This document shows positions 10,363 through 22,728 of a stretch of DNA of 64,000 nt, piece after piece. The position numbers were made by a program, and so were the translations under genes. The notes under the pieces were generated by a model. It worked only from the letters and a program-made list of their open reading frames with translations. It had not been told where the DNA came from and ran no database searches. Source of the stretch: Porphyra umbilicalis (taxonomy: Eukaryota; Rhodophyta; Bangiophyceae; Bangiales; Bangiaceae); assembly GCA_002049455.2 (NCBI GenBank), contig KV918828.1:62001-126000 (forward strand), written 5' to 3'. Each line of letters opens with the position of its first letter. Position 1 is the first letter of the stretch.

Positions 10363-11561
10363 TGCCCTGCGCTGTGCTGCTTAAGTGGGGTCGGAGCACA
10401 TTGGCCTTTTTCCCTATGCAGATCACACATTCTGGTGTGTGCGGCCGCGGCATTTTGACTCGGCATTGGGCGTTCGACGGGAGTGAAGCTCGGCACATTC
10501 TGCGAGGTTCGATGCACAATGCCCAAATGTGTAATATCTCCCTGCAACGCGGTGCTGATACCTCTGTGAGTGCCAATAGGCTGGCGCCGTTCGGTCCTCA
10601 ATGGTCCAATGGACCCATGCAACGCCTTGCATGGCGCACGAGACCGGAGATGAAACATGATGTCCAACCCGCCTCCGGGAATCGGCCCAGTTCTTGCTGC
10701 AGTTCGCCGTGGAGGACGAGAATTTGGCCGTTGCCCTGCCAGCGGCAGCGGTGGTGAACGTCGTTGGGCGACGCTGCGCATGAGCCAGACTCCCCCGGTG
10801 CGTTGTTCATGTGGCGCTGGCTGGAGGAGGAGCTTACCATGATGGCGCTCTTCATCATGCGGCTACGTACGTGCCCTGGGTTGAGTTGTGGGCATGAACA
10901 GATGGGGTCACGCTGCAAGACATTGCTCATGGTTACGTCATCGCCTGACATTGTTCTCCGCGTGGACGTGCATGTGTACGGGCGATGGTCCAGCTTGAGG
11001 GGATGCCCAGTGAGCTCAGTGGCACTTGTTTCTTGCCTGCGCGGCTTCCGAGCTTCTCTGTTGGTGGATTGCATTAGGAATGTGTTTCTGGCTGGCGTGT
11101 CAATGGAAGTAACGGAGATGCTCCTGTGCCTTCCACGCAGTGGTCGTGTACAGCAGTTGGGTCACTCGTTCCCTGCTACTGCTGTGCTTACTGTGGGGAG
11201 ATTTTCCCGCAGAATGCGTTGTACGCCGCGCAGTGTATCACATCAGACCGCAGACGCTGCCACATCGGGACCTCGGCATTATGGCGGCATTCGCCCTTTT
11301 TGCTCATTCCGCTGTGAAGCGCTGACGGGCTCATCGTTGGCATGCGGACACCGTATATCTGTACTCGTCATGATTATACGCAACTGTTGGTGTAAAGCGG
11401 ACAAATCAACGGTGACCCCAACTTTTGTTAACAACCAAATGTGTTGAATACATACACCCACGACCACGTTTGGGGGGGTCCACACACCAGACTGTGTGTT
11501 CCGCATCGGGAAAAAGGCCAATGTGCGCCGACCCCACCTAAGCAGCACAGCGCTGTGGGCA
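10363..11561. mobile_element. 1.2-kb terminal-inverted-repeat element, probably non-autonomous
   Basis: 10363-10443 is inverted and repeated at about 11481-11561. The best core is GCGCTGTGCTGCTTA (10369-10383), followed by GTGGGGTCGG and CACATTGGCCTTTTTCCC, with a handful of mismatches over about 80 bp. The 1.04 kb between holds no ORF that I recognise on either strand. The long imperfect inverted repeats fit a MITE or foldback-type DNA element. I cannot define a target duplication, so the superfamily is open. The LTR element inserted 20 bp outside its left end. Confidence 0.7.
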
Positions 11562-11601
11562 CGCCGGGCAGCGAGTGCCGACGACACTGCAGCTGCTCAA
11601 G

Positions 11602-11608
11602 AAAAAAA
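11602..11608 (-). terminator. RNA polymerase III terminator (T7)
   Basis: Seven A on the plus strand, that is TTTTTTT on the transcribed strand, 11 nt past the tRNA 3' end. This is a standard pol III stop. Confidence 0.85.
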
Positions 11609-11619
11609 TACATATCCGA

Positions 11620-11714
11620 GGCCTGACCGAGATTTGAACTCGGGACCTTTTGATCTCATGCCACACATTCAGCGGGGTACTAGTCAAATGCTCTACCAAC
11701 TAAGCCATCAGGCC
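11620..11714 (-). tRNA. tRNA-Thr(AGU) with a 23-nt anticodon-loop intron
   Basis: On the minus strand a perfect 7-bp acceptor stem (GGCCTGA with TCAGGCC) encloses a D arm with an exact A-box (TGGCTTAGTTGG) and a T arm with stem CCGAG/CTCGG and loop TTCAAAT (B-box). The anticodon stem is TTTGA/TCAAA. With the intron removed the loop is C-T-AGT-A-A, giving anticodon AGU (threonine; plus-strand 11679-11681). The intron is 11655-11677, between positions 37 and 38, the canonical place for eukaryotic nuclear tRNA introns. The mature length is 72 nt before CCA addition. Confidence 0.96.
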
Positions 11715-14700
11715 GCCATGGCGTGAGCAAATTCATGAGTGTATATACGACTGATAATAAATTGGACGGCGGTGCTTGAAAGCTCGCCACTGCGGCTACA
11801 TCTGAGAATTATGGCGCGATGGACCTCGGCCTATCCGCAGAGTTCCTATGAGGTGCCGTAGAAATGTATCTGGACGCAGTAAACCCACGTATCTCGTCTG
11901 AACGATTAACTCTATCGACCTTGGCGCTATACGAGAGAGTTGACACGTGACAATCACGTGCTGCAGAATAGATAGCGTGGTGAAGATGGTAAGGGGGGTG
12001 CCAGCCGCAAAGTGTCCCCGGTTCATAGAGAGATCAGGGCCTTCGTTCCGCTGTCCACCGGCAAAAATCCCTTGCGGATACCGATTCCTGGATTGGTCCC
12101 CCGAAAGAATATACGAACGCTCGCGGCCGAGACCACAAGGTCTGAGGACGAATCCGTACTGGGAAGCAACCCTTCTGGTGTTAGAATCCACCGAAGCATA
12201 CAACCTCAAGATCCCTAGTGAACTGTACGGGCGCCCCAAGAACCGTTTTATGCCAGAAGCAATCGGCAAGGGGACAACCGTGCAAACCAGCAAGCGAATA
12301 TCCGGTCCGAGTTATGAACTCCCCCTCCAACAGTCGGTCAGTCAAACCGGTCTTGTCCTGTGGCCCGGCGCCCGAGAGGGGCACCTAGCTGTCGGTGTGT
12401 CAGGCGCGCCCACCAAGAACCGATCGCGCCGGTGACGGCGCGCCCGATCAAGACGGGCGCGATGACTGCGACGCACGGAAGCCGGCACGCGCGGTGCAGA
12501 GGATGTCGAATGTGAAGTGGCATACACACTCCAGTAGTTAAGGATATGCTAACTTGATCGTACGTGGGCAAACTGGCGCGAAAGAAGTGTGCGCGTTGCG
12601 CTCCTGCTGTGGCGCAGGAGAAATGCGAGTTTTTCAACTGTTACTGATCCAAGCGTCTTTCGGAATTACGGGGCCCGCCTGTGCCGATTTGGTGGCGAAC
12701 TTCCTGCAATCGTGCCAACTTAGCGTTGGCCGCTTTTCAACCCAGCAACGCGCACTTCCAGTGTGGACGCATCTGGCAGAAACGAAACGAAAAACTTACA
12801 CCTTCAAATTGAAGTAAGCAGCGGTCGGAGCGGGGCGTCGACTCTACATGTGGGTGGCCACATGGCCAGCAAATTCAATAGTCTGGTAACACGTCTGATA
12901 TTTGGGTGTCCTAGCGTGCTCGCCTGTTCTGCGTTGATCGCCCGAGGATGAGTGTAGGCCAACATATTCTTGGCACTGCTGCAATCTATTTTGAAGTTCT
13001 TGCAGTGCCATACTTGTAGGTTGGGTCTCTATGTTTTTTTTTCGCAGCGCGAATGGTCCGGGCCTCGATCGCACGGGCTGTGATACAATGGACGCCGGCG
13101 ACTGGGCGGGGCTCTGGCACGCCGGCACCGCCGCCACTCGCATCCAACGCGGCCGCGCGGTGAGGAGAATAGGGATCAGATGTCCCATACATAGACGCAA
13201 CAGCTGTCTCGCCGCCACCCTGCGTCGTGTGGCCGCCCGCCCGAGCCGATCTGGTGAGCCCAGCTATGATTTCACGCGGCCGCGTGGGCAACACGAGCAA
13301 TAGCGGCCGGCTGGCCGCCTCGGATGAGGCAGGCAGCTGTGCCAGTGGCACGTAGGGCACGTCGCGACCAGGTGGCGGCGCAGCGATCGCCGCCCTGGGC
13401 AGGGCCGTAGTCTCAAACTGCACAGCTCCACCTACCGATTTAGTGCCGATAGCTATCGCGACGCGCCCAAGCAATGGAGGGGGTGGTCAGCGTCGTGCGC
13501 GCGGCAAGGTGGGATGTGCGCCTGGGGATGGGGTGTGAGAGCTGGTGGGCAGGCGGGAGATATCAAGCAAAGGGCTCAGGCATCAAGGGGATGAGAGGGA
13601 GGAGACCATGACGTCGGCAACTGAAGGGTGCTGGGCGGCTCGGAAGCTGCTCGAGCCCCATGCTCTCGCTGGGTCCCATTAAAATTGCGAGTCGCTGCGC
13701 ACTCGCTGCTTTGTCCGGCGGTGCCACTGCTGCCCACGATTCGTGTCTCAGCTCTACTGGAGCCTCGCACAGCCCCCAATCGTAGGAATAATAAAGGTCT
13801 CCTGCCTGTTACCCCTGCGACAGATTCGACTGCGAGCGTATCTGGCTGGGTGACCGCGGAATATTCCCGCCATATCATCAACCGCTCCCTTCCTTTGGTC
13901 TGCAACGTACAGCGCGCGCTGTATCCATCCAATTGATTCTGTCAGACCGTCGGCTGACTGTTAATTCAGGTCTGCGGCAGGTCCGAGTCATGCACCATCC
14001 CGAAGGCGCCATCAGGCAGTCAGCCGACCGGTTGAGCTACGTGCTGGCGAGGCAAATGCAAGTCATCGCATCGAGTTCGGTAGGTCCGCTGCGATTGTTT
14101 GGAGTAAATATCTGGCATCTCAAAAAAGAAAACTCCACCCAAGCCGCGTCGGATTGAGGTCGGATGACCCAAAGAATTGGCTCGAGCAGCGCCGCCGGAG
14201 GCGTACTAAATCCGGCAGCCAGCTTTCCTGCGTCGCAAGCAGGAGGCTTGTTGTACGCTGCTCCGCCTTTTCCATCCCTAGAACCCCCCTTTATGCACAG
14301 TACACTTACCCCCCCCCCACCGCTCCTCCGTGATGACTTCACCCCCTGTCCGGAGACCGATACGCGCCGGTCTACTTCTGAGGTCTACCGCGCGCTGTTA
14401 GTGCTGGAAAGGCTACCAAAACGGCGACAGGTGTGCGGCAGCGGCAGGATTAGCGCCCAGAAGAGCGCGGCCGAGGACGCCGCGCTCCACGCGGAGGGAA
14501 AGGACTACAGCAATGGGGGCGGCGACTACAGGCACTAGGAGTATTTTGGGACGAAAGCCCTCATTGGGGATTTTGTGTCCACGTATCTTTTCGGCTACGT
14601 CTTGCTCAGGTCTGAAGGGGAGTTGCTCGCCCGGTGGGACGAGCGGCCGGTGGTGTGCGAGCTCGTCGGGCGTTGGGCGCGCTCGTTGACCTCAACAACA

Positions 14701-17455
14701 CCCCCAAGATCTTCATGACAGCCCGCAAGGAGTGGGAGCTGAATCACCACCTTGTGGATGAAGCGGTGGTGCCGACTGACCACATCGCGCGCTTGCGTTT
14801 TGTGTGTTAGGGCGGTGGGCGCGGTATGTTGTAGATAAAGCGAGAGGAGCGTGAAGACCCTGGCATGTCTGATGTCCCGAGTGCACCGGGTGATCCGGGG
14901 GTGCAGGGAGCGGCGTGTCGTATTGCCTAGCTCCATACTTTTGTTATGGCATTGTGGTAGTAATCATCATGACGCGTACGTAGACCAATGGAGCTGCCGG
15001 AATTCGGAAACATTCCAGACAACTCCGGCCAACACGGCCCCGAGGGTCTCGAAGCATAACAGCCCCTGTGAAATCTCGAAACACTCCCGCAGTCTTTCGA
15101 GAAGCATCACAACCGGTGCAGCAATGCCTCCAGGAATTGGTCAGATGTGTATAATCTGCAGGAATCGGCATTGTTCTCGATCAGGCCGCAGGCGCTCTGC
15201 AGTCCTTCAACTGAACAACATCATTGGCTTTGGAATATACTCACACAAGATTGAAGCTAACAGTTTTTGGGTGGCCTCAGCAGCAGCCAGACTAATCGCG
15301 TTTCTACGTCACGTTGTGTGGGCTGCACCCACGCCAAGTTAAGGTGTCCGGTAGGGCTTTCAGCCTTACAGACGTCCCCGAAAACTTTAAGCTTACGTAG
15401 GCGACGCTGAATGGAGCGTGGGGTCGCAACAGGCGACCCCAATTTTGTGGGGTCTGCCTCACTGTGAGAGGGGTGCGACCCCATGCCCCGGTCACTCATC
15501 AGAGAGGGGCAATTGATCGTCCCGTTGAGAGTTTCGACGGCGTCGTGAGTTTGTGTGTCTGTCGGCTCTTGATCCGCCTGCCGCGCACCATCAATCGTCC
15601 CTCTTCCCGATCTACGTCCGATCGCCTGGTCAACCAGGACTATAGAAAGTAACTACGCCGTACCGCTCACGAGAGCATCGAGCTTGGTAGCGTACTGAGC
15701 CAGGATTCATTCTGAGTCACGATCGAGCCCTGTCTGACCGCTGTTATGCTTGTCCAATCACTCGTCTCCTTCTCGCTCCCCTGGCCGTTGCATTCGACGT
15801 GATTCCGTGCGCCCTGGTATGATGCCTCTCCTGTCACAGAAAGAGGATCACCGCACGTGCCCCAGTCCCAGCAGCCAGGATGGGAACAAAGAGATCTCGC
15901 CAAAGGTCCAAAAAAAACACCAAGGGGTGGGGAGGACGGCAGGACGCGCCCGCGCGGCGGTGGGTGGGTGTCGTGCCGCCGCGGCGATGGCCGTGGACGG
16001 TGGGGGCACTGGCTGTCGGTAGCGACTAGAGTCAATGCGTCGCGGTTTTGCGTGCGCGCGCGCGCGGCGCCGCGGCTGCCAGGTGTGCCACGGTGGCGGC
16101 TCGCGGGCGTGTGTCCGGGGGAGGGGGGTCGGGGCCGCTCGGCCGCGGCGTCTGTCGCGGAGGGCGAGGGGTGCAGGGGCGTGCCCGTGAGTGCTGCTGT
16201 GTGACGGCGGCGGCGCCTTGGCCCGGGGGGGGGGGCGCCGATTCGGCGGTAACCGCCGACGCGGCGCCCGCGTCGGCAGCCGCCACCGCGACCGCCACCC
16301 CGTCATTGGGCGGCGGGGGGGGGCGGTGTAGCCCAGCCGCGCGCCTGCATCGCCACCCGGGCAGCGGCGTCCGCCCTTGCGGCGCGGGGCTGCCCCCCCG
16401 CCGCCGCCCGCACCGGCAGGCGGCACAGTCAAAGATGGGGCGACGTGATGTCGCCCACTCGAGCAGTCTCGTGCCCAACGGCAAATGCCGGCACCGATCA
16501 AAAGCCCGGTGACTAGTCAAATCAGGCTTCATGCCACGTCTCACCCCAGACCCCGTCATTGACCTGCAAGAAGGCCTGATGTCCAAATGTGCAGAGCTTT
16601 GACGAGCAACGCCGCTGGATATCCACTTCAGATTGACACAGTGGCTTGTGGCCAATCAACGCAATGAATTGGAGCAGGTCAACCAACGAGGAGGCAGACC
16701 TGCTGCTGAAACCCCTACCGGACGATCTACCCACTACTAACTGGGCGTGCACCCTTCTGAACTGCGTCCGCCGTGTTTTGGAGGATAGAGACTAAACCCG
16801 TTTGTGTACGCTCCAGGTTTATATCAGTGTGATATGGAACTAGGAAGTTCTCGATCGACGATCTCTAATCGAACAGTAATCTACCTCGATCGTCATCTCG
16901 CACACTGTTGGCACGAAGCCCAACCCGGAGAAACTGAATTACCATCATCAAGGGTGCACGAATCTGTGCGCCAATGGGCCCCGCTCCAGTTGTCGGCCCC
17001 ATCGTCCTGGGCCCCACGCCTAGTTAAGACTCCCCTTCTCCGGACTTCTGGGTTGATTGGTCAATGCTGCTGGCAGCACCCGAATACTAAACTTCTATTG
17101 GTTGAGCGACCTCATGCAAGGTGTTATTTGAACAAGACCAGAACATGGATCAAAGTTCTTGCCGTTGCCACGATTGACGCTGCCATCCAATGAGAGATCG
17201 ATCCCTGCTGAAATAGCAGCCTGTGGTTCTTTTCGTCAGCGCTCTCGCAGGCTGTGAGATTGCTTGTGGCAGTAAAACGTTGGGCTGCCTGGCCCCTGTT
17301 TCCAGTTTGACTTGGCGTGCGAAGGGTGACTGACGCCGCCATGTCACCTGTCGTGCGACGGAAGATTGCGGCCAAGTCGATGGCAGCCTAACCCAACCAC
17401 CACAGCCCTGGACTGGAAGCCACTGATACGCTTTTACTGTACGCTCTTCAACTAT
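11715..17455. other. gene-poor intergenic DNA
   Basis: Mixed-composition DNA with a GC-rich block at about 15900-16480. Open frames here are short, overlap in several phases and show no domain or consistent coding signature. I see no tRNA, long repeat or recognisable transposon protein. Confidence 0.55.
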
Positions 17456-17460
17456 TTATT
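17455..17460 (-). promoter_or_regulatory. poly(A) signal AATAAA overlapping the transposase stop codon
   Basis: On the minus strand the sequence reads CAATAAATAG; the TAA stop (17456-17458) lies inside the AATAAA hexamer. The same CAATAAA form follows two host genes in this window. Confidence 0.55.
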
Positions 17461-19652
17461 GTGCAGCCGGCGACCCACCCAACATCATCCAGCTTGCCGC
17501 CTCAGCCGCCTCTGCCGCCAAATAGGCCTCGTGCCAGTCCCCCTCCTCCGACGATGCATCCCCCACCGGTGCGGGCGCCTCGGTCGAGGTCCAACCAATC
17601 CGCCGTCGGTGGGCATCAATCCGCCTCACAGCTTCGCCAAGATTATCCCGCGCCCACTTCTGGCAGTTCTCGGCATGCTTTAGGGCACACGCCACCGACT
17701 CGCGACGTGGGCACCCCGCCAATGCCCGTCCAGCCACAGTCCGCTTATGATCTGGACGTTTCGCGTCGCGTGCCCCCGGGCCCGCCCGAGCGGGCTTGCG
17801 CCGCTTGCCGCGATTTTGCTCGTCGTCGCCAGGCGCCTGTTCAACTGCCGACCGTCGCGCATAGGTGAGACAGCTAGGAAGGAGGGTGTCCTCGGTGTAC
17901 AACCTCGAATTCTGGTTGAAGTGTGCGTGCCATGACTCAAGGCCTTGTTCACTGTACCGGCCAATGCTCCCAAACAGCTCCAAAAACGCAGGGGCGTGGC
18001 AGCACAGAACGTGAAGTTTGGGAGTGACAGTTGACCACGGGAAAAAAGCCGTCATGCCGTCCAAAAAATCGGGCGGAGCCGCGACGAAACGCCTTCGTCT
18101 CGTTCGCCGACGCCGGTCTGGTCCTGTTAAGCACAGGGAGCACTGCTTGCCACGCCTCACACGCCGCGCTGTACGCCTCCGCAGCAGCCACCGGTACGTA
18201 TCGTGACAGCAAATTGCTGACCATCCCCAGCCGCTCGCCAATCTTGTGGCACGCCCGCCCTTCAAACGAGCCGCCCCAATACGGTGCTGCATGCACTCCC
18301 ACACCGTACCGCAGCGTCCGAGACAAGTTCTGGGAGTAAACATCTGCCAATGGGAGCCCGCCATAGAAGTAAACAGCTTCAATCCCCAGCCGGAGCAGGT
18401 ACAAAGTTATTCCCAGCGTCGGGTGTAACGGAGCCGGTGCAATATGGGTTGGGTCGACAAGAAGTAATGGGCACTTGACAATGCAGAAATGGGCATCCAC
18501 CGAGAGTAGAGTATCCCGTGTGGCATTCCCGCCCCCTGCATATCGCGCAGCCGCCTCCCCGTAGTCCGACAGTGTCCGTGACGTGCCGCGCGCCTGGCTT
18601 CCCGCTTGCATGTCGCCCCATTGGTCCACGCGCTACCCGTTCGTTCGTGTCCGTCGGATCACCACTGTACACCACACACAGTGATGAGTGCTGGAGTAGC
18701 CGGCGCGCCCAAGCCATGTCGAGATGAAACGCAGGTCGCCCGTCAGGATGAGACGCACGGCGCGCCGCAGGCCTCCCACGAGCAGCCCGCCTTGCCGGAG
18801 ACCGTCCAAACCCGGGCTGTAGGCGGCAGCCATCGCTTTCAGCGCCTCGTAGTCATCTTTCGAGGTCGGAAAGACGCCGTACAGAATGGTGTTGCCACGG
18901 CTCGATGGATGGGCTTGGTTACAGTTGGAGAGAACAGCTTTACAAGTGCTATGTAGACCGCCCTTGTCCAATCCAAAGCCTATCTGCACGTCCCGCACGC
19001 CAGGAGGAGGCAGCGCCGCCGCGCTATCTTGGCCATCAAATGTCTCGTTCGCCTCGATCTGCCGCCCGTCAGCGCCCTGTAGAAGACGCTCCAGAAACTG
19101 GCCTGTTGCCCCAGCGTGGTCAAACATCGCCTGGAGGGCGGCGCGCGGGCTCAGAAGGTGCGCGCCGCCGCCATTAACTCCCGCCGCGTTCTGCGGCTCC
19201 GCTGCAGCCAGCGTCCGGTCGGCGCGTAGGCGCTCGCGGCTGGCCAAGCCGGCAGCGGGGCCCAAGAGAAAACGCACCCGCTGAAACAGCGCCCCGCTGA
19301 CATTGTTGTCAATCATAAACTGGGCTTGGAGACGTACTGGGAGCGCGCTCAACGCGGCGGCCGGAGCCACCGCGACGCCGCCGCAATGCATGGCGCGGCG
19401 GCAGATGTCACTCATCGCCACCGTAATCAACTCAGGCTCCAAACCAAAGATGCGGGCCACCGCCGCCGAGGCATAAGCCCGCCGCCGCTGCATTTGGCCG
19501 TCGGCCACCACGAATTTACGTGCCTCGAAGACTGGCTCGTACGTCCGCACCCGCCCATTCTTGAACTTGACCAAAATCTTGTTCGGGCGGGTGTTAGCGA
19601 GGTGACGGTTCAAAAACTCCGCCGTGCCGCTTGTAGTGGTTTCTGCGCGCAA
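17456..19652 (-). pseudogene. broken DDE-type transposase-like gene (LDKGG / LTGD / CxWC / SEQ-E-H family)
   Basis: Minus-strand remains of a transposon protein. The N-terminal part (19652-18636) has LDKGG, a Ser/Asn segment, LTGDLRF and a CVWC motif. After TAG 18633-18635 the same frame continues, and near 18020-18070 the reading shifts to another frame at A/T runs. That frame carries TPKLHVLCCHAPAF and GRYSEQGLESWHAHFNQ, then ends at TAA 17456. The arrangement of the two Asp motifs, CxWC, K-H and SEQ-x-x-E-x-x-H resembles an unnamed transposase family seen in cnidarians and nematodes; I recall this as a pattern and have not tested it. No ATG opens the frame at 19652, so a 5' exon may be missing. 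One nonsense codon plus one frameshift make it a pseudogene here. Confidence 0.6.
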
Positions 19653-21958
19653 AGCCGACGGGGCACCGCCCCGTCAGAAAACCCAGCACAGGATGCGGAG
19701 CGACACAAAGGAGAAAGAACACAAACACCTGGATCAAAGGGCGCGGAGCGCACCAGAACGCCGGAACTCACGCAAACGCAATGCTGATTTATTCGAGTAC
19801 GCACGATGACCCCAAAGCATACATTCATATACCCTCAGAAACAAGACGCAGGACGTGCACAATCCCGACCCAGGAAAAGACGGTCGTAGGGGGGCCGGGG
19901 CCCGGCGGGCCACGGTCCCTGATGCGGGGTCCTGGTGGCCCCTGCCACGGATCAAGGGACCCCCTTCCACTGGAAGAGAGATATGGTCCCTGGATTTAAG
20001 CCAGCTTGGACTGAAATTGCCCAATACATCACTAGGGACTTATCCCCAGACTTTCAAGTCTCCGATCGAAGTCCTCGTAGGATATCGACAGTGGCCGAGA
20101 TCTAATCTCAGCCCCGGGCTTTGCCCCGGTCAAAGGAGCTACCACAAGCTTTCAGGCCCCTCTAGGGGGCCCGGATCGAGGGGCCGCGTGGCCCCTCGTC
20201 CGCGTCAGGCCCTGCCCCACTCGGCCTCTGCGGGAGGAGGATGTGAGCCTCGGGGGCGGCCCTAAGCCTCACCTGGCATGCGCCCCGAAGGGGCGCCGCA
20301 CACCGTTCCCTCTAGGGGCATTGCGTGTGTGCTCGCGGCCCCTCCCCCGGCTCATACCGGGGGGATCGTGTCATCAGAGGAGAGGGGGTTTGCCCCACAC
20401 CGCTACGCGAAGGGGGCACGTCAATCCCCGCCGCTTTAACCACCTGAAGCCTGTCACCAACGCTGGCTGGGCTGAGGTCGGAAGGCTGCTTGTGGGTGGG
20501 GGGTGGTCCTGGTGGGAGCTCCTGGCAGGAGGCAGCTGGGGCACTAGGCGATGCTGGCGTGGCCGTTCTACCAGAGGAAAGAGCAATACGAGAACCAGAA
20601 GCACGTCGGAGCGGTGCATAGTTAACAGATAGTGTGTCAGCAGCCGCAGTGATTGTTGCCCTTATCAAGGGCGGGGTGATACATCTCAAGCACAGCCATG
20701 CTCCCATAGATCGAATAGAAGGACGTGTACAAGCATGCGGATCAGCGAAGGTATCCGTACCCTTCAAGAGCATCCACCGTGCTCACCCGATCTGGCTCAA
20801 GCACCATTCTTGCCGCTGAGGAGGGAAGAGGGGGGCGGAGAAGATGGAGTGTCGTTGGGAGCAGCTACAACAGATCTATGGGTGAGAGAAGGCTGGTGGC
20901 TCGTCGTCAAGCCCGTGGCCCACTGCGCTTCCTCAAAACAGGATCTGTTCGAATCATTTTCAGATGATTTTGGAAAACTTCACGTGGCGCTGTAATGTTC
21001 AGACCCAGAAGTCCGACCTTAACTAGGCGTGGCCCTACCGTCGTCACCTCGATCATCGTTGGCACGGCTGCCAACGGACCGCCGCTGGTGTGCCTTCCTT
21101 TTCGGACAGCGCGTTACTCTGCACTGCCGGGGACCCGAGACCGTGTCTTCGAACGTCCCATTTCCGCCCCATGAATGGTGGCGGAGGGATCACATTTGTT
21201 CTCTCCTGTACTGGGATGGGCGATTTCGAGCATGTGCGAGTGGAGTGGTAATCGAGGTGACAAGAGGTTGTTTTATTTTCTTTTCACCGTCCCAGGTAGT
21301 TTTGTGCCCATTTCAACGGATGGTCTGTGCTTGCTTGCACTGGTGTTTGAGTCTGTCATTTTGCATGCATGTGCCACGTTATGTGCTACCGCAGTGGTCT
21401 TCCTGACAATTGCGCCCCCCACCCATGATCACCCATATCCACGGCGGGCCCTGAGTCATGTGGCCGCCGCTACTGCTACGGCCGCAACAGAGGAGGCTTG
21501 CCCCAACCCGTCGCCGGAAACCACTAGTAGCCCCCTTTCTCTGTTCTCCGCCGTTGCCCGACCAAGGGCACGCGTCCCAGGCGGGGCCATCGTCTCTATT
21601 GGGGACAAGCGAATCGAGAATACCATTTCGATTCGCATGACACCTGCGTTTTTGCCGCATCAAAGGCCGGTTTCAATGAGGACTCCATGCGCAGGGCGAT
21701 GCACATCAGTTGATCGCTTCTCGATACGACCAATGTGAATTCGGCCGAAAGTGTTGCTTCTCGGTGACGCTTGCCTTGCCCCGGCGTTGTGGGGTTGTTT
21801 TCTCCTAGGTTGTTCATTGCGCTTCGCGCCTTGTTCAGTTATCATCTCTCACCACCAGTGCAATGCGGGATGGTGGCGCAGCAGTAGCGGAGGGGTGGTG
21901 ACACCGCCGCGGCTGCGGTCGTAGGCCACCGCCGCCCGTGGGGCCTCTCCTAAATCTT
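19653..21958. other. gene-poor intergenic DNA
   Basis: It holds GC-rich, locally palindromic stretches (about 19890-20370) and short open frames without recognisable domains. I find nothing else that I can support. Confidence 0.5.
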
Positions 21959-22219
21959 TAGTGTCTAGTGCCCTGAGGGGATCACTTGATCCTCTACTGT
22001 AAAGATCAATTGATCCTGAAAAAAAGACACCTCAAAAGAGAACCTTCCTGAAGTCCGTTCTGTTTTTCTTTGAGACAGGCGGACGCAGAGTGCCCGTCTC
22101 ACCCGTCGGACCGTTCAAGGGCACTTGAGGGCACCAAAACGTGCATGACAAGGAAGAAACATACCTTTTGTTGCAAAAGGAGGATCAATTCATCCGCAAG
22201 ATCAGGGGAATAGACACTA
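21959..22219. mobile_element. MITE with TAGTGTCTA inverted ends and subterminal GATCAATTGATC palindromes
   Basis: 261 bp. The left end reads TAGTGTCTAGTGCCCTGA; the right end inverted reads TAGTGTCTATTCCCCTGA, two mismatches in 18. Subterminal palindromes lie at 21979-21992 (GGATCACTTGATCC), 22004-22015 (GATCAATTGATC) and 22182-22195 (GGATCAATTCATCC). The outer TA on both sides fits a TA target duplication. No ORF. Its ends match the element at 31699-31983. Confidence 0.75.
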
Positions 22220-22692
22220 GTTTTGAAGGAGATTGGCGCGGGAGTCCACAAGTACAGCATTCATGCAGTTAATCAGTCCAGTTCTGTCACTCGTCATTCA
22301 CATGTGATAACTACACAAATACGTCCAAAACGATCGGGAATCAAGCTGAGGCCTGCCCGTGGTATTCAAAAAAACAATCGTCCCAAGGCATGGGGAGGTG
22401 GGCGCCCAGCGGTGTCCTGCGCCTCCTCGCGCAGCGCGCCGCCGCCGCCACCGCGGCGCGCGCGGGCGCGGCGGGCGCGGCGGCGGCACTGGCGGCGGCC
22501 GTCGACGGGCGGCAACCGGCGGCAACGGCTGCGTCGGCAGCGGCGCACCTGGACGGTGGCGCGCGCGCCCCGACGCGCGCGGCAGCGTCGCCACAAAGAC
22601 GGCGGCGCACGGCGCAGGCGTGGCCCCCGACACGGCGCCCGCCGACGCGGGACGTTTTTTTCGTGTCGCGTTGCTCGGTCGGCACCCCCCCG

Positions 22693-22717
22693 CCCCCCCC
22701 CCCCCCCCCCCCCCCCC
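22693..22717. repeat. C25 homopolymer in the 5' leader of the REEP-like gene
   Basis: 25 consecutive C, ending 11 nt before the ATG at 22729. It is an extreme tract and its length is likely to be unreliable in sequencing. Confidence 0.9.
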
Positions 22718-22728
22718 ACCCGCCGACC

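Noticed and set aside
10764-11447. 227-residue open frame inside the inverted-repeat element
   Set aside because: Cys/Ser/Arg-rich with no transposase motif; expected by chance in this composition.
19890-20370. GC-rich palindromic stretch as a possible structured RNA gene
   Set aside because: Short local palindromes only; no match to a known RNA fold or promoter.
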